64,000 nt of DNA, taken from contig NZ_CP062253.1 of the NCBI RefSeq assembly GCF_014863585.1, positions 2,134,501 to 2,198,500 of the forward strand, read 5' to 3'. Numbering within the stretch: position 1 is the first letter of the stretch; each line of letters opens with the position of its first letter. This stretch comes from Pseudomonas gozinkensis (lineage in GTDB: Bacteria > Pseudomonadota > Gammaproteobacteria > Pseudomonadales > Pseudomonadaceae). This document shows positions 34,276 to 41,622 of this stretch, in pieces. The position numbers and the translations under genes are program-made. Under the pieces are notes generated by a model that was given only the letters and a program-made list of their open reading frames with translations, was not told where the DNA came from and ran no database searches.

Positions 34276-34292
34276 TGAAAGGGCGCTTTCGC

Positions 34293-35954
34293 TCAGGCGG
34301 TTTCGAGGGGCTTTTTGTGGGTGACGACCCGGCCACCCTCCATGCGCACCAGTTGATCGGCGACGTCGAAATAGCGGTCATCGTGGGAGATCACGATGAT
34401 CGTCTTGCCCATCTGTTTCAGTTCCGGCAGCAACTCGGTGTAGAAGATGCGCCGGAACGCCGGGTCCTGGTCGGCCGCCCATTCGTCGAACACCAGCACC
34501 GGACGTTCCTCCAGCCAGGCGTTGATCAGGGCCAGCCGCTTGCGCTGGCCGGTGGACAGATCGGTGGTGCTGAACACGCCGTCCTGAATGCTCACCTTGT
34601 GCGCGATTTCCAGGCGCTCCAGATAACGGCCGGCATCGGCAGGAACCTGCTGGTCGCCCTGTACCAGCTCATCGAACAGGTAGTAGTCGGCAAAAATCGT
34701 GGTGAACAGCTGGCGGTAGTCATCGCGGGCCCGGGCATCGACCACCTGACCGTTGAGCAGGACTTCACCGCGCTGTGGCGCATACAGGCCCAGCAGCAAT
34801 TTGATCAGGGTGGTCTTGCCGCCGCCGTTCTCGCCGACGATGAACACGATGTCGCCCTGAGCGATGTTCAGATTGACCGGGCCCAGTTCGAAGGCGGCGC
34901 TGCCTTTGACCGGGGGAAAGGCGTAATGCACGTTGTGCATTTGCAGGTGCTGGACCGGGATTTTGCTCACCGGCGCGGATTCGCTCAACAGCAGGTGTGG
35001 CTCCGGCGAGGAAAACTGCTCGGCCAGATCGTTGATGCGCTTGAACGCGATGTTCGCGCGGCTGATCACCGGCAGGGTGGTGATCAGGTATTCCAGCGGG
35101 CCTTTCATGTACAGCAGCACCAGCACAAAACCGCTGAGCACCGCTTTGTCAGTGCCCAGCCACAAGGACTGCAGGGCCAGCACCAGGCCGATGACCACGA
35201 AAAACAGCATCGAGCCGAACGTCTTGGCCATCACGAAAATGTTGACCGAACGAATGTGGGTCCGGCAGATGAAATCGGCGGTGCCTTCGATGCGCTGGCT
35301 GAACATGCGCTGGCGACGCGGCCGATGAATGCGCAATTCCTTGGCGCCGGCGGCAATCGCGCTGTAGTGCTTTTGCAGTTCATCCTCGGCTTCGCGAGCG
35401 GTTTCGAAGCCCTTGATGCCTTTGTTGCGGGCGACGTATTGCACTGCAATGCCGACCACCAGGGCTACCAGCAGCAGGATGAACATCGGCAGCGACAGGA
35501 ACGCCAGATAGCCCAGGCAACCGAGCGTCACGGTGAAGGCGATGGCCAGCGGCGCGAAGGAAAAGGCGAAATCGCTGACCGTGTCGACGTCGTGGGTCAG
35601 CACCGGAATCAGGCGGTGGCTGCGGAACCGTTCAATCTGTTCGATGGGCGCCAGCAGAACCTTTTCACCCAGGGATTTACGCAGCCCGGCAATGATGTGC
35701 TGGCCGACGTGGTTGGTGCCGATGTCTGACAGAATCGAGGTCAACAGGGCAAAGGCGCAGAGGCCGGCAAACGTCGCCAATACCGTGGCCGACGGGCTGC
35801 CGGCGCCGTTCAGGGCTTTGTTGATGGTCGCCAGCAGGGCGGTGACGCTGACGCCACCGAGCATGCCGAGCAGGATCGACAGCGCCACGACGACCCGGTA
35901 AGGCTTGAGCAGGCCGAGGACTTCACTGATGGCTCCGCGCGATTTTGTGGTCAT
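34293..35954 (-). CDS. pvdE: PvdE, ABC exporter of the pyoverdine precursor (ferribactin)
   Basis: A 553-aa half-size ABC exporter (SyrD/cyclic-peptide-transporter family) with about six membrane segments in the first ~300 residues, then an ATPase domain: Walker A GENGGGKTT, signature LSTGQRKRLAL, Walker B LVFDEWAADQDP, and a switch His in VISHDDRYF. The family moves the acylated, chromophore-less precursor from cytoplasm to periplasm, where PvdP, PvdM, PvdN and PvdO act. A PvdS-type box lies about 60 bp upstream. It is followed by the TE-bearing NRPS in the same direction, so assembly release and export are co-expressed. It lies between fpvA and pvdO as in other Pseudomonas pyoverdine loci; a pvdF gene, found beside pvdE in P. 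aeruginosa, is absent here. Confidence 0.95.
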   Translation of the reverse strand: MTTKSRGAISEVLGLLKPYRVVVALSILLGMLGGVSVTALLATINKALNGAGSPSATVLATFAGLCAFALLTSILSDIGTNHVGQHIIAGLRKSLGEKVLLAPIEQIERFRSHRLIPVLTHDVDTVSDFAFSFAPLAIAFTVTLGCLGYLAFLSLPMFILLLVALVVGIAVQYVARNKGIKGFETAREAEDELQKHYSAIAAGAKELRIHRPRRQRMFSQRIEGTADFICRTHIRSVNIFVMAKTFGSMLFFVVIGLVLALQSLWLGTDKAVLSGFVLVLLYMKGPLEYLITTLPVISRANIAFKRINDLAEQFSSPEPHLLLSESAPVSKIPVQHLQMHNVHYAFPPVKGSAAFELGPVNLNIAQGDIVFIVGENGGGKTTLIKLLLGLYAPQRGEVLLNGQVVDARARDDYRQLFTTIFADYYLFDELVQGDQQVPADAGRYLERLEIAHKVSIQDGVFSTTDLSTGQRKRLALINAWLEERPVLVFDEWAADQDPAFRRIFYTELLPELKQMGKTIIVISHDDRYFDVADQLVRMEGGRVVTHKKPLETA

Positions 35955-36010
35955 GGAGGTTTCCGCTTTTGGTGCCGGTCAAGGCATTGGTTCAAGGGTA
36001 GGGCTGGTTA

Positions 36011-36051
36011 AAAGACGAAACCCGCGGGCAGCGATTTAGCCGCCCGCGGGT
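36011..36051 (-). terminator. Probable terminator of the pvdMNO transcript, overlapping the pvdE promoter
   Basis: Nine-bp perfect GC-rich stem CCCGCGGGC / GCCCGCGGG with a 12-nt loop. On the minus strand it is followed by TTTCGTCTTTT. It lies about 55 bp beyond the pvdO stop codon. The stem and loop contain the pvdE PvdS box. Confidence 0.7.
36015..36038 (-). promoter_or_regulatory. PvdS (iron-starvation) box for pvdE
   Basis: On the minus strand: TAAAT, 16 nt, CGT, an exact match to the PvdS-dependent consensus. It lies 60 bp upstream of the pvdE start. The TAAAT is in the loop, and the CGT just 3' of the stem, of the terminator-like hairpin at 36011-36051. Confidence 0.8.
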
Positions 36052-36105
36052 TTATCGAGGACTCAAGCGACGAGCGAGCGGCGGGTGCCGCTGCGGTGTT
36101 CGCGG

Positions 36106-37014
36106 TTACAGGTCGCGCGCCACGCGAAAACCGATCCAGTCGCCACGCTCGGTCGGCACCAGCGCATTGCGGTTGCCGGAGCGGGAGAACACCGGCGCTT
36201 CGCCCCAGTCATTGCCGCGAATGCGCTTGAACTGGCACTTGCCGGTCTCCCACGCACTGCCGTCGCTCGGCGCGCCTTCGTAGTTTTCGTTGTAGCAATC
36301 GGCGGTCCATTCGTAGACGTTGCCGTGCATGTCGTACACACCGAAGGCGTTGGGCGGGAAGCTGCCGGCCGGCGCGGTGAAGTTGTAGCCGTCCGCCGCG
36401 CCGTAGGTATTGGCGTGCTTGGCGATGCTGTATTCCTTGCCCTCATCGAACGGGAACGGGAACGGCCCGGTGCTGCCGCCACGGGCGGCGTATTCGCGCA
36501 GGGACTCACTGACCAGGCGGTATTGCTTGCCGGTCTTTTTCGACAGCCAGGCGACGTAGGCGTTGGCCTCGGCGAAGTCCATGCACACTGCCGGGTGCTT
36601 GTCGGTGTACTGCTTGCGCGGGTCGCTGCCGGCGTAATCCGGGATCCCGGCCTTGCACGCGCGACCCGGGCGGGTATCGCCATCGGGCATGACGTAACCG
36701 GTGTCCTTGAGGTAGGCAAACCATTCGCCCTTGAGCACCTGGAAACGGCTGATCGCCAGCGGTTTGGCGAACGTCACCGGGTGCATCGGGCCTTCGTCGG
36801 GCTCACGGCCGACTTCGTCTTCAGGCGTGCCCATGGTGAACGTGCCGGTGGGCAGCACGACCATTTCCGGGCAGTCCTTGCAGTCCTTGAACACCTTGCC
36901 CGGTGCCGGTGGGGTGGCGGCCTGGGCGGTGGTCGGCAGCAGGCAGGCGGCGAGGGCGGCGAGCGTCAGCGCCGACAGGCTTTTCAAGGCAAAACGAGGC
37001 AGTTCACTGTTCAT
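36106..37014 (-). CDS. pvdO: PvdO, periplasmic FGE-sulfatase-family pyoverdine maturation protein
   Basis: 302 aa from the ATG at 37014 (MNSELPRFALKSL); an upstream in-frame ATG at 37050 overlaps pvdN and adds an atypical leader. A signal peptide ends near TTAQA|ATPP. The remainder is a formylglycine-generating-enzyme-like fold: MVVLPTGTFTMGTPEDE at the start, EANAYVAWLSKKTGKQYRL, GVYDMHGNVYEWTADCY and a terminal GDWIGFRVARDL. In pyoverdine synthesis PvdO completes the periplasmic oxidation of dihydropyoverdine to the mature chromophore (known for the family). Last gene of pvdM-pvdN-pvdO, 32 bp after pvdN. Confidence 0.93.
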   Translation of the reverse strand: MNSELPRFALKSLSALTLAALAACLLPTTAQAATPPAPGKVFKDCKDCPEMVVLPTGTFTMGTPEDEVGREPDEGPMHPVTFAKPLAISRFQVLKGEWFAYLKDTGYVMPDGDTRPGRACKAGIPDYAGSDPRKQYTDKHPAVCMDFAEANAYVAWLSKKTGKQYRLVSESLREYAARGGSTGPFPFPFDEGKEYSIAKHANTYGAADGYNFTAPAGSFPPNAFGVYDMHGNVYEWTADCYNENYEGAPSDGSAWETGKCQFKRIRGNDWGEAPVFSRSGNRNALVPTERGDWIGFRVARDL

Positions 37015-37046
37015 TTCGAGTCTCGTCAAAAGGAAAAAGGTTCGGC

Positions 37047-38330
37047 TCACAGCGCCTGATCCAGCACGGCCAGCAAGCGGTCGATCTGGGCTTCGTCGTT
37101 GAGCAGGCCCGGCGCGGTGCGGATAACCGGCCCGACATCGCGCTCGACGGCGTCGGCCACGACCTTGTTGGCCATCAGGTGCGCGGCGATCTTGTCGCTG
37201 TTCTTGCCAGTGACCCGGAAGAAGGTGAAGCCGGCGGAAAACTCAGGGCTCAACGGCGTGACCAGCTCGATCTGCGGGCGTTGCAGCAGGCGTTTTTTCA
37301 GGTAGCTGTTCAGTTCATGAATGCGCGCCTGCACGTCGGCCTTGCCCAGTTGCAGGTGTAATTTGAACGCCTCGGTCAGTGCCCAGCGGTGTTCGAAAGC
37401 GTGATAGCCGCCCGGAGTCATGGTGGTGGAGAAGTGCTCGGCCTCGGAAAACGTCGGGATGATCGGCGTGACGTATTTCACCTCCGGCGTGCGGCTGACC
37501 ACGATCCCGGTGCCGCGCGGGCCGAACATCCATTTGTGGGTGCCGGCGATGAAGAAGTCGCAGTTCATGGCGGGGAAGCTCAGGTCTTCCACGCCGAAAC
37601 CGTGCACACCGTCCACCACGTAGATGATGCGATCGGCTTCGCTGCGCCCACGGTTGTGTTTGTCGACCAGCGCACCGATGTCGGCGAGCGGCAGTTTCAC
37701 GCCGCTGCCCGAATGCACCCAGCACATGCCCAGCACGCGGGTTTCCGGGCGGATGCTGCGGTCGATATTGGCCAGCAGTTCATCCTTGCTGATCCGGTAC
37801 GGATCCTTGAACAGACGGATCTTGCGCACCTTGGTGCCGTCACGCTGGGTGCGCAGTTCAAGGATGGTGTGGGTGGCGTAATGCTCGTGGGCCGTGGTCA
37901 GGATTTCCTGATCGGCGCGTACCTGCACGCCGCCGTAAATCATCGCCAGGCCTTCGGTGGTGCTGCCGGTGAGCGCAATCTGCCGGGCATCGGCCTGCAC
38001 GTATTGGCCGGCCAGCACGCGCACGGCTTCCTCGCGCTTTTCGGTGACGCCGTGGTCCCAGTCCATCGCCAGCCCGGGGTTTTTGTCGAGGGCGGCGCGG
38101 TGCATCTCGATCGCCTCACGCACCGGGCGCGGGTGGGTGGTGATCAGGAAGTTGGAAAAGTGCAGCCAGGCCGGATCCTGATCGAACAATTGCTGCAACT
38201 GCGCCCACTTGTTGCGTGGCAGCGGGGCAGCGGCGGTCGAAGCGCTGGCGAGGTTTGGCAGGCTGGCGCCCAGTGGCAATGCGGCGGCAAGGATTGTGGC
38301 CTGCTTGAGAAAGTCACGACGGTTGCTCAT
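37047..38330 (-). CDS. pvdN: PvdN, Tat-exported PLP-dependent enzyme modifying the chromophore side chain
   Basis: 427-aa class-V aminotransferase-fold protein. The N terminus MSNRRDFLKQA is a twin-arginine signal followed by an Ala-rich stretch, so it folds in the cytoplasm with PLP and is exported. The cofactor lysine is probably the Lys of AGTHKWMFGPRGTG; CWVHSGSGVKLPL and YVVDGVHGFGVEDL are further PLP-site motifs. Family knowledge: PvdN converts the glutamate attached to the pyoverdine chromophore to succinamide. The start codon overlaps the pvdM stop (ATGA), so the two are translationally coupled. Confidence 0.94.
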   Translation of the reverse strand: MSNRRDFLKQATILAAALPLGASLPNLASASTAAAPLPRNKWAQLQQLFDQDPAWLHFSNFLITTHPRPVREAIEMHRAALDKNPGLAMDWDHGVTEKREEAVRVLAGQYVQADARQIALTGSTTEGLAMIYGGVQVRADQEILTTAHEHYATHTILELRTQRDGTKVRKIRLFKDPYRISKDELLANIDRSIRPETRVLGMCWVHSGSGVKLPLADIGALVDKHNRGRSEADRIIYVVDGVHGFGVEDLSFPAMNCDFFIAGTHKWMFGPRGTGIVVSRTPEVKYVTPIIPTFSEAEHFSTTMTPGGYHAFEHRWALTEAFKLHLQLGKADVQARIHELNSYLKKRLLQRPQIELVTPLSPEFSAGFTFFRVTGKNSDKIAAHLMANKVVADAVERDVGPVIRTAPGLLNDEAQIDRLLAVLDQAL

Positions 38331-39697
38331 GGCTTGGCAGCTTCCCGGGCAGTGGCCAGTGCCGGTTTGGCGGATTTTTCCACCTGATCCCAGACCCGCA
38401 GGAAGTTGCCGCCCCAGAGCTTGGCGATATCGGCTTCGGTGTAACCACGCGACAGCAGTTCAGCGGTCACGTTGCGGATTTCGCCGACGTTCTCCCAGCC
38501 TTTGACGCCGCCACCTTCGTTGAAGTCGGAGCTGATGCCGACGTGGTCGATACCGATCTTCCTGACCGTGTAATCGATGGCGTCGCCCAGGTCCTTGAGG
38601 CTGGCCTTGGGTTCGCCTTCGAGGATTGCGTAGAGCTGGCCGGCGTATTCGCCGAACTTCTGCTCCGACCAGGCCGCGATGATCGGATCGCCCGGCATCA
38701 GGGCCACGGCCAGGTTCGGCAGTGGCGGCAGGTCGTAGCGTTTGCGCAGTTCGTTGAGCTTGTCCTGAGTCTCTTGGGTCAGCGGTCGCAGGTACTGCGA
38801 GAAGCCGACAATCTGCACCACGCCGCCACTGTTCTTGATCAGCTGCATTTCCTTGTCGCTGAGGTTGCGCGGGATGTCGACCATGGCGCGCGGTGCCGAG
38901 TGCGAGGCCACCAGCGGCGTACGGCTCAACTGCGCGACTTGCTCCAGGGCCTTGGTCGACATCTGCGATACGTCGATGATCACGCCCAGGTCGTTCAGGC
39001 GCTTGACCGCTTGCTTGCCCAGGTCCGAGAGACCGTCGAGGGCGTCCGGCGAATCATTGAAGAACGGCAGCGGACGCGACGAATCGGCCCAGTCGTTGTT
39101 GCCGATGTAGCTGAAGCCGAACATGCGCATGCCGCGCGCCGTCCACAGGTCCAGCAGATTCAGGTCGTGGCCCAGCGGGTAGGCGTTGAGCATGCTGATG
39201 AAGATCGCGAACTTGCCTTCGCCATGCAGGCGCCGGAAGTCGTTGGCGGTGTAGGCAATGCCGACCTGGTTGGGGAAGTCGCGGACCATGCCGGAAATGA
39301 TCTTGTAGCGGATTTCCTGCTGGTTGCGCGCCTCGTCGACGAAGCCGGCGGTGGGCTTGTGCGGGGCATTGGCGCCGTTCCAGATTTCCGGCCAGCCGAA
39401 GATCGTCAGCGCCGCACCGGACAGGCGTCCGCGATTGGCCTTGACCAGGTCGAACTGGTCGCTGCCGTCCTTGTCGACTTCGTGGCCGGTGGTGCCGAAG
39501 TTCTGGGTGATGGTGATGTGGCTGTCGAACGAGAGCATGTGTTCGTGCAGCTCTTCGGCCTGTTGCATGACTTTGCGAGGGTAGCCGGGATTGTCCTTGA
39601 ACCAGATATCCCAGACCGCGAAACCGGCACCGGCGCTGATCGCCAGGGCCAGCGGCAGGCCGATGTAAAGAGCCTTTTTCGAACGTGGTTTTGTCAT
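38327..39697 (-). CDS. pvdM: PvdM, M19 dipeptidase-like pyoverdine maturation protein
   Basis: 456 aa. A basic N terminus plus one hydrophobic segment (residues ~10-30) suggests a periplasmic protein anchored in or exported across the inner membrane. The body matches the renal-dipeptidase (M19) family, for example DWADSSRPLPFF and ASHSAPRAMVDIPRN. PvdM is needed for PvdP-dependent oxidation of ferribactin in the periplasm. The usual M19 zinc ligands look largely lost: HxD reads HIT, the Glu of EGG is in MLN, and IDxSH reads IDVSQ; only the SHS His is clear. It is therefore unlikely to be an ordinary zinc dipeptidase. First gene of the pvdMNO operon, divergent from pvdP, with its own PvdS-like box 63 bp upstream. 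Confidence 0.93.
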   Translation of the reverse strand: MTKPRSKKALYIGLPLALAISAGAGFAVWDIWFKDNPGYPRKVMQQAEELHEHMLSFDSHITITQNFGTTGHEVDKDGSDQFDLVKANRGRLSGAALTIFGWPEIWNGANAPHKPTAGFVDEARNQQEIRYKIISGMVRDFPNQVGIAYTANDFRRLHGEGKFAIFISMLNAYPLGHDLNLLDLWTARGMRMFGFSYIGNNDWADSSRPLPFFNDSPDALDGLSDLGKQAVKRLNDLGVIIDVSQMSTKALEQVAQLSRTPLVASHSAPRAMVDIPRNLSDKEMQLIKNSGGVVQIVGFSQYLRPLTQETQDKLNELRKRYDLPPLPNLAVALMPGDPIIAAWSEQKFGEYAGQLYAILEGEPKASLKDLGDAIDYTVRKIGIDHVGISSDFNEGGGVKGWENVGEIRNVTAELLSRGYTEADIAKLWGGNFLRVWDQVEKSAKPALATAREAAKP

Positions 39698-39759
39698 TGC
39701 AATCTCAGTCAGGTTCGCCGTCGAGGTGCAGGCACAGAGGCCTTTGCTATCTGGGAAGA

Positions 39760-39783
39760 ACGAGCGGGCGCGGGAGAAAATTA
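39760..39783 (-). promoter_or_regulatory. Variant PvdS box for pvdMNO
   Basis: Minus strand TAATT, 16 nt, CGT: one mismatch to the TAAAT-N16-CGT consensus, 63 bp upstream of pvdM. It is back-to-back with the pvdP box, 18 bp away. Confidence 0.6.
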
Positions 39784-39801
39784 GTCCGCCCCGAGGGCGC
39801 T

Positions 39802-39825
39802 TAAATTTGTTCGCTCAGCAAACGT
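39802..39825 (+). promoter_or_regulatory. PvdS (iron-starvation) box for pvdP
   Basis: TAAAT, 16 nt, CGT: exact consensus, 46 bp upstream of the pvdP start codon. Confidence 0.82.
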
Positions 39826-39871
39826 TCTAGCTTGGATAAAGCCTGCTTCAGGGCTGAACACAGGTAGGGCA

Positions 39872-41491
39872 ATGAGGATTTCTCGACGATGGTTCATGGC
39901 AGGCCTGGCGCTGACCGGCGCTGCCGTACCTGCAGCTTATTTCGGGCATCGCGAATGGACGAAGCCCGACCCGACGATCACCCCCGGTGAGGCGTCTTTC
40001 GATGTCGCGGACGTGGCCGGGCAACGCCTGGCGAATGCGCTGCGCGGGGTCTGGAAGATCCGCTTCGTCGGGCGTGATGCAGGCCTGGACGGCTTGCCGG
40101 CCCAGGGCCTGGAAGTGTTCATCGACATCGGTCAGAAAGGCCGGGGCGTGTGCGGTTTTCTCGACACGCCGGAGCGTCTGCGCTCTGCCGACACACCTCG
40201 TTACCGAATACTCGGCGATCTTGCCGGGGCCGAGGCTTCGAAGCTCAGCTGGCGCCTGCTGGGCACCGGCGGCAGCGTCGACTACGAACTGAACATGATC
40301 CTCGACGAGGTCTGGGCGGATTTCGGCAACGCCGGCAGCGGCACCCTCAGCGGCAGTGTCCAGCGCCTCGATCGCGCGCTGGCCTTGCCGGCGCAGGATC
40401 ACCGCTTCATCGCGGTCAAATGCCTGTTCCCCGAAGCCCGTCAGCGCACACCGCTGAATGCGCCTTTGCTGGCCTGGCTGGTGTCGCCCGAGCATCGACT
40501 GTTCCACCAGGTGTGGCACGCGACGCGAGACAAATGGCACACCCTGTCCGAGGATAAGCGCAACGCCATACGCGGCCTCGGCTGGCAGCCCGGCCCTCGG
40601 GATCAGGAGCGTGACGCCCGGGGCAAGCGCAAGGATCGCAACGGTTCAGGGATCGATTTCTTTTTCATGCACCGGCACATGCTCGGGACGGCGCGTTCGC
40701 TGCAGGATCTGCCGTCGTGGGAGTTCTTTCCGCTGCCGCAACCGGAACTGGTGCGCGACCGTCCGGGTTTTGCCCGCTATTTCGACAACCACGACGGCAC
40801 CGCGCTGCCGCCGACCTGGCTGGCCGATGGCGACGATGAATTCAGCCAGTGGGTCAGCGACATCAAGACCGCCGAGACCTATCAGAGCAACTTCGAAGTC
40901 TGGGAGTCGCAGTACCGCGATCCGCAGTATCTGTCGAAGATGACCCTCGGCCAGTTCGGTTCCGAAGTCGAACTGGGCCTGCACGACTGGCTGCACATGC
41001 GCTGGGCTTCGGTGCCGCGCGATCCGTCCAACGGTCAGCCGGTGCCGCTGGCCCGGGATCTGGACGATTTCGCCGCGCGCTGGTTCGCCCCGGAAAACGA
41101 CTTCCTCGGCGATCCGTTTTCATCTCATGTGAACCCGGTGTTCTGGCATTTCCACGGCTGGATCGATGACCGCGTGGAAGACTGGTTCCGCGCCCATGAG
41201 CGTTTCCATCCGGGCCAGGTCACGCGGCTTGAAGTCAATGGTGTGAAATGGTTTGCGCCTGGGCGCTGGGTCGAAGTCGCGGATCCGTGGCTCGGCCCGA
41301 CCACCCACGGTTGCAGCACCACGCCGGGGTTGCAGGTCGGCAAGTCGGTGGAGATGGACCCGGAAACCATGAAGCTGGCGCTGCGAATCGTGTTCGGTTC
41401 GGATGAGAAGAAGCTGGAAGGATTGTTCCGGCGGGTGCCGAAGCGGCCGTGGTACGCGCGCAATCTGAAAGCCAAAACCAACGCGGTCTGA
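39872..41491 (+). CDS. pvdP: PvdP, periplasmic tyrosinase forming the pyoverdine chromophore
   Basis: 539 aa with a twin-arginine signal (MRISRRWFMAGLALTG). Copper oxidase that hydroxylates and cyclises the D-Tyr/Dab part of ferribactin to the dihydroxyquinoline chromophore. His-rich segments expected for the two copper sites are visible: FFMHRHMLGTARS, LGLHDWLHMRWAS and FWHFHGWIDDRVEDWFRAHERFHP. The N-terminal third (~50-180) is a beta-rich domain typical of PvdP. A C-terminal segment with Tyr (RRVPKRPWYARNL) could be the placeholder region known from P. aeruginosa PvdP. Monocistronic, divergent from pvdMNO, with a consensus PvdS box. Confidence 0.95.
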   Translation: MRISRRWFMAGLALTGAAVPAAYFGHREWTKPDPTITPGEASFDVADVAGQRLANALRGVWKIRFVGRDAGLDGLPAQGLEVFIDIGQKGRGVCGFLDTPERLRSADTPRYRILGDLAGAEASKLSWRLLGTGGSVDYELNMILDEVWADFGNAGSGTLSGSVQRLDRALALPAQDHRFIAVKCLFPEARQRTPLNAPLLAWLVSPEHRLFHQVWHATRDKWHTLSEDKRNAIRGLGWQPGPRDQERDARGKRKDRNGSGIDFFFMHRHMLGTARSLQDLPSWEFFPLPQPELVRDRPGFARYFDNHDGTALPPTWLADGDDEFSQWVSDIKTAETYQSNFEVWESQYRDPQYLSKMTLGQFGSEVELGLHDWLHMRWASVPRDPSNGQPVPLARDLDDFAARWFAPENDFLGDPFSSHVNPVFWHFHGWIDDRVEDWFRAHERFHPGQVTRLEVNGVKWFAPGRWVEVADPWLGPTTHGCSTTPGLQVGKSVEMDPETMKLALRIVFGSDEKKLEGLFRRVPKRPWYARNLKAKTNAV

Positions 41492-41526
41492 GGACCGCGT
41501 TATCGTTCGCTGGATCACCCAATGCA

Positions 41527-41607
41527 GCAAGCTCGCTCCCACAGTGATCGTGTCCACTCAGATGGAATGCGGTCACTGTGGGAGCGAGCCTGCTCGCGAA
41601 AGCGGTC
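41527..41607. repeat. REP/REPIN-type inverted repeat between pvdP and opmQ
   Basis: Two copies of a Pseudomonas REP-like unit in inverted orientation: GCTCGCTCCCACAGTGA (41531-41547) pairs perfectly with TCACTGTGGGAGCGAGC (41573-41589), and pairing continues imperfectly outside. It fills the gap between convergent pvdP and opmQ, where it could also end both transcripts. Confidence 0.8.
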
Positions 41608-41622
41608 TTGAGTTCGCTGCGA

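Noticed and set aside
36106..37050. Starting pvdO at 37050
   Set aside because: That start overlaps pvdN and puts a second hydrophobic stretch before the signal peptide; 37014 gives a normal signal sequence.
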